Shown: positions 54,231-64,000 of the stretch, one piece after another
How positions within the stretch are numbered: position 1 is the stretch's first letter
Layout of the letters: the number at the start of each line of letters is the position of its first letter
Assembly (NCBI RefSeq): GCF_036370855.1
Contig: NC_088105.1
Location: 14,017,619 to 14,081,618, forward strand
Direction of reading: 5' to 3'
Origin: Dromaius novaehollandiae
Lineage: Eukaryota > Chordata > Aves > Casuariiformes > Dromaiidae
Length of the DNA stretch: 64,000 bases
Position numbers and translations under genes: made by a program
Notes under the pieces: model-generated
What the model was told of the DNA's origin: nothing
What the model saw: only the letters and a program-made list of their open reading frames with translations
Database searches by the model: none

Positions 54231-56914
54231 CCAGCTGTGGTACTCGCCCTGCGTCATGGCATGTGCGTCACCCTGCGTGGCACAGCCTCCTGGCACTAAC
54301 CAGAAACATGCGACCAAGCAGAGCACGATGGGCACAACCACAAAACTTGAGCTGGGAAAAACATTTGTGAGCAGGGCTTAAGGAGGAGAGGGTGACAGCT
54401 TCCACTGTCTGATAGCCATCCCTGATCCCAAGAATCCATCAAAAAGCATTTGCCTGGAGTCACTGCAGGGCAAATGCTGCAACAATTGACCTTGGCAAAC
54501 GCAGCAGAGCAAGGGGAACGAGGGGCTCCACTTGCTGGTGACGCTGGGGCCGACCTTCTCCCTGGGAAAATCCCAGGCACAGGGAGGGGAAGGGAGCGCA
54601 GCGAGGAGAGCTGCAGGCTGGGCACCGCCGTTGCCGCAGAGGCTCCTGGGCTTGCAGGCAGAGGCCGGACAGCCGCGAAACTGGCCATGCATGTGGCCTG
54701 GATTTAAAGGTGGGAGACTATTCCCTGCGAAGACAGTGTGTCCAGGAATGCGAGAGCTGCGATCAGATTTCCAGGCACGACCAGTCCTTGCTTTTCAGAG
54801 TCAGAAACGCTGACTGCCATCAGCAGGGCTTGTTTTCTGTGCTGAGAGGATGGAAGATCACCTAATGGAAAACGTATGGATTGGAGGAATGCAATATACA
54901 TTACTAATTTTTACTGCCTTCCTGGATTAACCCTGATTCTGGACGACAGCTGACAACTGCAGCTGGGCCCTCTTGTGCCCCACGCCACCTGTAGAAGCCG
55001 TTAGATCAAATATGTCTGGTATAGTAATGAAAAGCAGGAGCAAATCCTTGCTTAGGGGGCTGAGGGCCTGCGAGGGAAATCAAAGCTCCCACCTGCAGAA
55101 ATGAAATGGAAAATGCTCTGGATGTGCCACCGAGCGCCTGGGGCCAGGAGCAGTTTTCCCCGGGGCCCTGCCGCAGCGCAGCCTGCTGACCCCAGCGCCC
55201 CGCTAACCCGGCTCTGGTGGGGCTGATGCATCCTGCCGCAGCCTCAGGTGCTGCGTCCCCCGTTTGGGCCCTTTCTGCTGCCTCTCTCTCACTGTCTCTT
55301 CCTTTGGATTTGCTCTTGGTTCCCACAAGCCACCCTCCGGACTGGGCTGTGGAGGCTGGCCTTGGTGCTGGCAGGCGGATGGTCCTGCCGTGGTGCCAGC
55401 ACCGCTCAAGCACTGAGACAGGGCAGACCCGGAGCAGGGGAAACCTGTGAGGAGGAGGAATAACGTGCCCAAGGCCCATGCAGCTCTGGTGCTAGGACTA
55501 GCAGTGCTCGGCTCTGGAGGGAGCCGGTGCTCCTGCTCCTCCCTGGAACAGCCCTGTGGGTCCCAGAGCCAGCGCTGCCCACAGAGAGCGAAAGGAGAAG
55601 GTGGATCACAGCTGGGGCTGGCCAGACCCAAAACCAGCACCAGGAGACAGCTGAGTCAGGGCCGGGGACCTTTCAGGACATGGGCTGCACGGGCAGCACT
55701 AAGTAAAGCCAAGGAGCGGGAAGAGCCTGGCTTTTGGGGTGTCGAGAGCATGTAGGAACTGAATGGCTCCATGTGACACAGCAAGCTGAAAATACAACAA
55801 CCCAGCTTTAATGCTGTAGAGATGAAGGCTTGAAAGGTCCCTGGCTATGCAAGAAAAGGTGCTCCAAAGCCAAAAGTGGGTGAAGTGGGAGGGGATGGAG
55901 GCCAGGGCCAGGAAAATCCCTCTGTAAGCCCCTGAGGCAGGAAGAATTTCCTGAGTTTGTCCACAGTGGCCAGCACAGTGGGTTATCATTAGGCTCCCTG
56001 GCATCACACAGCACAGAGAATAATGATAATAATAGCAGAACGCAGAGTGTGTGAGCGAGGGAACTGTGCTCCGTGTGGGTGGCAGCGGAGAGCATGGGAA
56101 CGCGTTCAGCCGCTCTCTTCCAGCTGCCAGCGGAAGCCAGGAGCCTGTGTCTCTCCCAGCTCCGACAACGGCTCCCTCCACCGCCACGGCTCAGCACGTT
56201 ACAGCTCTGAAACGCTGCGGTCTGAGCTGCTGCCCTGGGCAAGAGGCGCTGTGTCTTCCGAGGCCACTACAGCTGAGACAACTGGGCGGAAACGTGCCCC
56301 AAACCAGCCTCTCTCGCCAGCAGGCGCGGAGGGGACTTACACAACTGGCTCAGACACCAGCCAAGCGACTGAACTGGGATTCGGTCTGCTCTGCGCATGC
56401 CGGCACAGGAGGGACAGTCAGGTTTAAAGACAGTTTTCTGCTTCTTCCACCTTTTAGGTTAAAAGGCTTAAGGTTTTGTTGATGAAGAACTGCTGCAGGG
56501 AACCTCTGCAAAGGGGCACTACTCACAGGCACAAGGACAGCAGAGGGAAAGGCTCAGTTCCCATTACAGGCAGTCCTAGCGGCCCCTCTCACCACTACTA
56601 GCACCAAAATGACTTAGGGGAGGAGCTGAGGTTCTCTGCAGGAGCAGCAGTTACCGGGCAGTGATGCTACTGGGCATCTGGACCAGCTGTGCTCAAAGCA
56701 ACACGTACGAAAGAGCAGGCTGAAAACTGTGCTAGTGCTAGTATCCCTCACCGCCATGGGAGCTCGTGTCACCCTGGCACAGATGGCAGCGGGGCTGATG
56801 CGCTGCATAAACCCACGTGACTCTCAGCAAAACAACAGGCAAATATGACCTTAATGCAGTCAACACAAGTCAATATTTGGAACGACTAGTTCACTGTCAA
56901 ACGGGCAGGCATTT

Positions 56915-57450
56915 CAAAAATGATTCCACATGGCTCCATCCTGGGTTTGGTTCCAGTTACTTGTTTCACGATCTGGATGAGGAATAGAGAGCATACTTAT
57001 CAGATTTCTGGAAGATGCTGACCTGGAGAGATTTCAACCACTCTGGAGCACTGGATTAGACTATGGTTTTGCTAAAAGACAGATATTGTCCAAAATCATC
57101 AGGCTACATTTCAAGAAAGGCAAGCGTGAAGTATAGACACTCAGGAGACTTCAGGAACACAAGTACAAAATGGGGCTGGGCAGAAGCACTGCAGAAAAAT
57201 CCTGAGGCCTGGAGAGCATCACTGTGTGCGAGCCAACAGCATGAGAAGGCCAGAAATCACCGTTTCAATTTCAAGAAAAGGTGCTTTATATTTGATGAAC
57301 TTTCTAATGACAATGAAATATAAGGCCTGGACTGGACTATCTCAGGAAAATCTCTGTGACTGTCAGTTTCTAAGAACAGGCTGGATGAACATCTGTCAGA
57401 TATGACCCAGGTACACCTGAACCTAGCTCAGCCCAGACACAGGGACTCAC
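56915..57450 (+). mobile_element. degenerate CR1-type LINE fragment, + orientation
   Basis: Several stretches read as decayed CR1 3' coding/UTR consensus: cacgatctggatgaggaatagagagca (consensus 'atgatctggatgatgggacagagtgc'), gtgtgcgagccaacagc, and near the end ctaagaacaggctggatgaacatctgtcag. No intact reverse transcriptase frame remains. The call rests on recalled consensus. Confidence 0.6.
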
Positions 57451-57989
57451 AGTCACTCATGCTCCCTTCTGGCCCTGCATTCCTGCATTTCTGGGGGCTG
57501 CAGGTGGCTCTTCATTAATGAAACACGTTAGAGTGCACTTTAATCTAACATAACAGAGCCCCAATCCACAGCGAAGCCAACATATGTCAACTGAATTGCA
57601 GCGACTGTCTACCTGCTCTTTGTCCATGACAAAGACAGGGCAGTGCAATTCGGGATAAGCCCTTTCAGGGTGATTTGAACTGATATTTGCCACAAACTAA
57701 GACTGCACCCCAAACACCTCCAATAGTTCAGAGGACAGTGAGAAACCTGGTGTCCATGTTTCCTTGATGATCAGTTTAAATCCAATGGCTGTGCAACCAG
57801 ACACGTTCAGCAGAGGTTCAGCAATGCTGTTCCCATCTCTTGTCTGCAAAGGGGGGGGGAATATCCGGAGCACAGTCCTCAGTTCTCAGGCCAGAGGACC
57901 GCCCCCCCAACCCCCCCTCCCCCAGTCCGCCCTCATGCACAGGAAAGGCTAACAATTTTGTCTCATAATTCCTGCCTCCCTTTGATAAC

Positions 57990-58090
57990 ATGAGTTAGGA
58001 GTACAGCAGATCTTTTAAAAATAACCAAAGTCTCCTGAGGACAGTGATTCCACCACCATCCCTTCTGTGGACAAGTCAAGTGAACACAAC
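57990..58090 (-). mobile_element. degenerate CR1 fragment, - orientation
   Basis: The + strand reads gatcttttaaaaataaccaaagtctcctgaggacagtgattccaccacc, recalling the reverse complement of the CR1 3' region ('ttttaaatacctccagggatggtgactccaccac'). Short and diverged, so tentative. Confidence 0.4.
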
Positions 58091-59276
58091 AAAGCTCTAT
58101 GAAGCCCTGCTGTAACAGCATGAGCTGTCTCAGGGAGGCAAATCTAAAGCAGCTTGCACTCCCCACAGGCTGCTGGAGTGGGAGAGGGCTTGGGCTGATA
58201 TAGCCAGACTTCTTCTTCCTTGGGAAAGAAGCAGGGTAAAGTCAGTGGCATTGCTGATGGAGTGCCAAGAGATGAACTACTAAGGAGAGAAGAGATAGGC
58301 ACCTTGAGAAGAAGGCCTTGAGTTGGGCTATAAGCTGTGGTCACTTTCTCTAGGAGACTTGATTTCCCAGAGATGCGCGAGAACACAGGGAGACTGGTCT
58401 GAAATGCCTTGAAGAGAGAGGGCCCTCAATAAAATCCAGATAAAGCCCTTTTCACCGCTCTCTGCGTCCTCCAGCCTTCTTTCCTTCCCGTGCCTGTGTG
58501 GCAGTCTGGTAGTAGCAACAGCTTGGAGACACCAGTGCAGCATACGGTGGGTTTTTGAGAGGCATTGAACAGCTGTGGTCTCTGCAGCTGCATAGGGCTC
58601 ATCTTTGGGGCTATCTATCTGCAGCAGGTTGGTGTACTGAACCAGTACTTTGTCTCAACACTCAGGTCAGCCATGTACTGTACTGCCTAAATAGGCACCC
58701 ACCAAACCTCACAGCCTTGTGCAGGAAGGCGCATGCTGGCAAGCCACGTCCGTCAAGGCAGGACTGAAAGCTCAATGTCTCTGCCTGCTGCTGCCACTCG
58801 TTCCTTGGCTGGAAGGCCAGCACTGCCAACGTGCATTACACAGGGCTGCTTGCCAGCCCAGAGCAACCCAGACACCGAACTACTTCGAATGTTTATTGTG
58901 TTGAATTATCTATGACTGATGTGTTGTTGGATTACATAAGTGAAAACAGGGGAACAGATCTCCTGTAGAGGTGTCTGGATTTATAAATAGATTTATTACT
59001 TCTCTTTAAAGTTCAGAACATACAGCCTTTCATAGTATATAGCCTCAGAATAAAACTCCAGAACATGAGTAAGAAGTTATCCTTTCAGGCCAAAAGGCGC
59101 CTTTATGTTGCAGTTAATTATTTGTTAGCACTGCTCAGTCAAAAGGGTTTAAGAGCCATGAATCGGATAGATAGACTATTTCAGAACAGCATTTGGCACA
59201 TTATTGTGCCAAGCACTGCCCTTCTCTGACTGCACCTTCTCAAAAAAGCTGGCTGCCTGGGGCTGTACTAAACCCG

Positions 59277-59304
59277 CCCCCCCCCCCCCCCCCCCCCCCC
59301 CCCC
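59277..59304. repeat. C28 homopolymer
   Basis: About 28 consecutive C (G on the ATF6 strand). Long enough to form an i-motif or G-quadruplex; its length is likely to be poorly resolved by sequencing. Confidence 0.9.
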
Positions 59305-59618
59305 GGCCGTATGTCAGTTTGATCTAGGGAACACAAGTCTAATGCCCCAGGGCTCCTCTCTCGGGTTTAAGGCAGTTCCTCTTACAAGTGAACATGCTGC
59401 AAAATCCAGTCGATGAAAGCTGAAGTCAGCAGTCCAAAGTAAAAATAGCAAATAAGGCTGATGGTAATAACTATTGTCACAAATTACTGAAGATGGTCAA
59501 AGAGTCTCTAATATTTGAAAAATCAGATATTCAAAACTGGCTTTTTAGATATGGCTTAAAATCAAAAGTCTTGCTTTTCCTTTCAGTAGAGCTGATACTT
59601 CTCCATTGGTAACATGCT

Positions 59619-59619
<1 letters not shown>

Positions 59620-59656
<37 letters not shown>
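59620..59656. repeat. A37 homopolymer
   Basis: Thirty-seven consecutive A on the + strand. The preceding sequence does not look like a processed gene, and no clear target-site duplication is seen, so retroposition is not supported. On the ATF6 strand it is a T37 run. Confidence 0.9.
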
Positions 59657-59660
<4 letters not shown>

Positions 59661-62600
59661 TCCAGGCCCATCTTTGAGACCAGGTATCTCCTATAAGAGA
59701 TGCTGTCTTAGAAAGTGGCAGAAGTCAGAAGACTTGAGAGGCAGGCAATGAAATTCTAGTGTTGTTCTGCAGGAAGTCAGAACAAATGGTGATGTGAATT
59801 GTCTCTCTAGACCCAAACTCTATAAATGTCAGTGGGCTACTTGGCCCTATGGATGCAATCATAGGACAAGAACAAGTTATTCTCATAATTTATCCTTTTC
59901 CACTTATACGCACTATCCCTGCAGTGCTTTGCTGCAAGAAAGTTGCCTTGAAGACTGCACATCTGCAGAGAGGCTGGAGCAGAGTCTCCCTGAATATGCT
60001 GCTTGACCTTGCTGAAAAATCAACAGCAAAGTGTTTTGAAGCTGTAACCAAACACTACTGAAAAGCTTGGCAGCTTTCTGAAAATCTACTCACGCCTTAA
60101 GTACATTGATAGAGCCCTACTCTACTAAATCAACCACAAATTTCACCTTACTCCTGGCAGTCCCACAGCGGACTTCGCAAAAAGTAAGGAAATGGTCTGG
60201 CCAACAGCGTATAATTCAGGGCCTAGGCCACTGATTTGAGATCCCCCAATCTTCAGACGCTTCTCTAAGACCCCAGTTGTCTTTGAGGTAGGTAACACAT
60301 GTGCCTACTGTAGGAGACTTCCAAAAGTGGTCAGTACCTGCATAGCTCTGCTCCCACTGTGCTCAGTGAACACACAGTTAAGCTAATATTGACCATTTAG
60401 ATCTGGACTACATGTCTTTACTTCTTCTGGTAAGATACAGCAAGGGAAATCACTTGGCCAAATCTAACCACCTGTCTCTGTTAGAAATATATGGTAAGAA
60501 GTCTACACAACCATCTAACCCTCATAGACAATAGAGTAGAGTGAATTTGCTATCCATGAACCTCATTTAGTTAATGTAAAATTTAGGTGCCAGGGAATTA
60601 TTTCTGAGTAAGATGATATGAAAACTCTTTTACACCCATCTTTGCTGAAAAATGTTCATACCTTTTATGGTTTTCACATGTCCTTCTATCAAGAAACTGT
60701 GCTTTGCCACAATGAATTCCAAACAGTGGACATCAGTGTTGATTTACACTTAAAACTTGCTCTTCACGTCCATCTATCAAACCAGCAGGAATCTCGGCAG
60801 CTTTCAAAGAGCCATCAGATCAGTGCCTGTATCTGGTTGCTTTGTGATAGCTGTGCCAAGCTGGCAATGCTAAAGTTTTGCTTAAAAAATGCTTTAGCAA
60901 GAAACGACAAAACAACTCATATTACAACCTGCCCTGTCCCAAAACAGAGATTATGTTTAAGGCAGCATGGAGTTCAGAAAAATGCAACCTGCACGAAAGC
61001 TGAGGGCACCAGCTGCACGCAGCTCAGGCTGGGCTGTCCCCAAGCACCACTCAGGGAGCTTTCCCCGTATTGCAACTTCTGAAATCTTCCATCTCATCTC
61101 CACTGAGCAGCCCTGACTGCCCTTCCCAGTACATCTGGACTATGTTTCCATCTGAAGGGTTGGTATACACTACCAAATAAGTATATAAATGAAGCAATGT
61201 TACTGTAACAGCTACAAAGACTAAAAATACACTCACTGCGACAACACAGCAGGGTTTCTAAAATATTTACAGATTTACTTGTTACACAGGATTACGTCAG
61301 GCTAGGGAGAAAGTTATATCGCAACCTAACTAGCTTTTCTGTTTAAAAGCAAATGTCTGTTCTGAACTATTTCCAAACAAACCAGCTGCAATTGTCTTAC
61401 CTCTGTGGACTCTGCTGTCCTTCATCCCTGACACAGGTTAAATGACATGCTGGGCATTTCTGCTTTCCAGATCTTTTAGTACCTCTCAAACAGTGAGCCA
61501 GGCTGCTGGGTCTATATGCAACACAGGAATGGCACTGTTCCTCTTTCCAACCTTTTTTACCCCATTTCTCAGCAGCTACTGAGGCTGCTTTCCTAGTGCT
61601 TTGATGAAAACCTGTGGTGAGCACACAGTCACGTTGTCACCCCTCTCGTATAAAGTCCTCCACAGACTTGGCTGAGGGCGAGAGCTTGGAAGAAGTTAGG
61701 GAGGCTGCAGGTGATGGGTGTACAGAGCATCTGCTGGGACAGGCAGGAGCAGGGAAGCAGCAGCCTTGCAAGCACTGCCCCCGTGTCTGCTCTCCTGGTG
61801 CCCAGGGAAGGCACAGGACCAGGACCAGAAACACTGGATCCCATGTAGCCAAAGTCCTATCAGGGACCATTTCACAACTATCTCCTACCTCCCCTTCAAA
61901 TCGTCTTTCATGCTGCACAGTCACTTCCCTCTATGAGGAGGAGGATGCTGACCATGGCCAGAGGAGAGGGCCTGGTTTGGATCTAACCTAGTTGCTCTTG
62001 TTGATCTGTAAAGCAAGCTGATGGCCATCTTGAGAAGAGAAGGTATGAATAAGCAGTGGTGATCCTTCCAGGCACACAAAGCTCCCTTGGGTAGAGTATT
62101 TCTTGGAGATACAGAGACATTTGTGACAGCACTGGCTACGCATATGCTTATTGTTGTTAGGATATCGCTGTTGTAGGATGGTCATATTTGAAACCTAAGC
62201 AGCTTACACAATGCCAGCAACAAACAAGAAGAGAGGAAGAAGAGGAAAAGACAGACAAGGGGCAAAGCAATACTGTTCAAGCACAGAAAGCTTTCTTGGG
62301 AAAAAAACAAAGGAAAGAGGCTGGAGAGAGAACAACTTCACTAGGCAGAACCATCTCATGCCTGCTTGGCAGGCACAAAAACTACAAACAAACTCCCTGC
62401 ATGCTCTACAAAACTAGACATGCTCACTTTTAAGACAAATAACTATGCACAGGAGAGGAGCCTAAAAAGGATTGCAGTAGCGGCTTTTTTTCCCACAACG
62501 AGATGGACTTTTTTCACAGGGCAGCGTGTAAAGGACGGCTCTGCCTGAGTGCAGGAGGGGAATCACCAAGAGGCCTGGGCATGTTTACATCTGCACCCAC

Positions 62601-63559
62601 TGTGGATGCCACAGGGAGGAAGCTGGAGCTGGGCACATCTGCCAGACCGAGCTGGAAAACCTTCTCTGGCCTTGACACTAAGGGTGCGAGTCCACCAGTG
62701 TTCATGTGCACTGGACTGTCACTTAAAGAGAACAAATTCCTCTGTCCTACAGAGCAATATGGGCCTTACACAGCTCAGCCATAATTACGTTTATCTGTGG
62801 GTGAAATTCAGCAGCTGGGGACTGCTCAGCAGTGTGGGCTGGTGGACGGCGAGGAGGGCAGGGGGTTGGCTGGACTGGTGTGCAGCGAGGGAAACGCTCT
62901 CCGTGCAGATGAGGGGTGGGCAGTGTGTGTAGAATGAGGCGTGAGAGCTTGGTGTGCTCTGCCAGCACTGCTGCTGTACACAGCTCCTGGGTATGCTAAC
63001 GCAGCATCGACAAAAGATGGATGGATGTCTGGATGGAGGGCTTGGGCATACTCAGGCGATGGATTTAAAAAATGCACCCTGGAAGAAGACAATAACCTCC
63101 CAGAGGAAGAGGCATGCTGGAGGAAAGGTTGCAGTACAGCCTGCAGCAGAGCTACAGCCTACAGCACGCAGCTCCCCACTGGCACCACAGCCCCTTTCCA
63201 GGCTGCAACACGACATGGCAGGACGAGACGGGGGCGGTTGCAAGGGATGTCAGCTCCAGGCAGCTTCCAGCACTTGCTTTCCTGGGGCATGGACATAGAG
63301 GAGGGGGATTTCTCATTACCCAGCACAAAGCTGCCCTCTTGGTATTTGTGGCTTTCTCCACAAAGTACCAGTGGTCATTAAAGAGCCTGCTGCTGTGAGA
63401 CTACTGCGTACTCTGCCTGCCACACAGTAACAGCTTGGTTCAAATCTATCACTCTGTATATTTAGTCAGGAACATCTTTCCCACTTAATTTCTTTTGCAT
63501 TTATTCACACCAAGCTTCATGTGTTGTTTTATCATTCTATTATAAGATCTTCCAGCAAG

Positions 63560-63790
63560 AAATTCTATATTTGACTATCTTAAATAATAAGGTAACATCT
63601 CCAAACTCTATCTCTGGACTCTTTCTTCTCCCTTTTCAAGATCATGTACAATTATGCTGTAGGGCACTGACCCCAGAACGGATCTGCATGGGAGTGTATG
63701 GGTAACCTCCCCTTCATTGCAAAACCCGCCCATCTGCTTCTACCTTTTCTTTTATATCTTTTAGTGAGATACTAATCCACAAGCGCATTC
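63560..63790 (-). mobile_element. degenerate CR1-like fragment, - orientation
   Basis: The + strand has a run like agggcactgaccccagaacggatc, then gggtaacctccccttcattg and actaatccacaag. These recall the reverse complement of CR1 reverse-transcriptase sequence (consensus roughly 'aacactggtcccagtacagatccctgtgg'). Many mismatches indicate great age. Confidence 0.5.
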
Positions 63791-64000
63791 AGTGCATGTG
63801 TCCAAGCATTCTCAGCTCGCACAGATTCAACCAACTTGTGCAAAAGTGAAACTTGATTCTCTGCAGTTCCTGGGGCTGTTTTAAGAAGATTTGCCTCGTT
63901 TGCCACTTTCTTATATACCCTCAGGTGGTAACACCACACAAGAACTCTTCAAGCTTTTCTTCTACAGTGCTGACATACTGTAAGTGCAATTTTACACCTT

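Larger units (their letters stand above)
53687..64000 (-). other. ATF6: ATF6 last intron (or part of it); no further exon seen
   Basis: No - strand segment in this interval reads as the preceding ATF6 lumenal exon, so the last intron is probably more than 10 kb, or the exon is short and missed. The region is moderately AT-rich with old CR1 pieces (about 56915-57450 on +, about 57990-58090 on -, about 63560-63790 on -), a C28 run and an A37 run. None of the open frames resembles a known family. Confidence 0.6.

Noticed and set aside
59310-59656. A processed pseudogene or SINE ending in the A37 run
   Set aside because: The 300 bases before it show no gene, tRNA-like promoter boxes or target-site duplication.
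61051-61236. Short - strand frame with a hydrophobic start (MSVFLVFVAVTVTLLHLYTY)
   Set aside because: Looks like a membrane segment, but it is only 61 codons, has no homology I recognise and does not match the ATF6 lumenal part or transmembrane segment.

Overview
The window is nuclear DNA from a land vertebrate, most likely a bird or another sauropsid. It holds spliced genes with GT/AG introns, CpG-island promoters and decayed CR1-type LINE fragments, with none of the Alu/L1 load of a mammal. Introns are fairly compact and many stretches are GC-rich, as on smaller avian chromosomes. There is no sign of prokaryotic genes, CRISPR arrays, insertion sequences or viral genes.

Four genes can be read. 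(1) 417-3881, + strand: the last five coding exons of DDR2, the collagen-activated receptor tyrosine kinase, covering nearly the whole kinase domain. Its 5' part lies left of the window. (2) 8430-14883, +: a complete nine-exon HSD17B7 (333 aa), a sterol 3-keto reductase / 17-beta-hydroxysteroid dehydrogenase of the ER, under a CpG island that carries an SRE-like site, a CCAAT box and a YY1-type motif. (3) 26915-49706, +: a complete eight-exon OLFML2B (756 aa), a secreted olfactomedin-domain matrix protein, from its own CpG island to a poly(A) signal near 50.83 kb. (4) 53478-53686, -: the terminal coding exon of ATF6 (lumenal tail of the ER-stress sensor). It converges tail-to-tail on OLFML2B and has an apparent 1.75-kb 3' UTR ending near 51.73 kb. 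The rest of ATF6 lies to the right or beyond the window. Summed exon lengths keep an open frame in all three multi-exon genes, and every junction used has canonical GT/AG.

Between genes: 3.9-7.9 kb is DDR2 3' UTR/intergenic DNA with a GT-rich minisatellite and a CR1 3' end. 15.8-26.5 kb is intergenic with no gene I can support. 53.7-64 kb is ATF6 last intron (or intergenic) with old CR1 pieces and two long homopolymer runs. The genes share no operon-like pathway. DDR2 and OLFML2B both act at the extracellular matrix, and HSD17B7 and ATF6 both act at the ER membrane, but this is local synteny rather than a functional cluster. I found no new biological system. The most useful leads are the gene order relative to mammals (DDR2-HSD17B7 directly beside OLFML2B-ATF6), the sterol-type promoter architecture of HSD17B7, and a CpG-rich island inside the ATF6 3' UTR.
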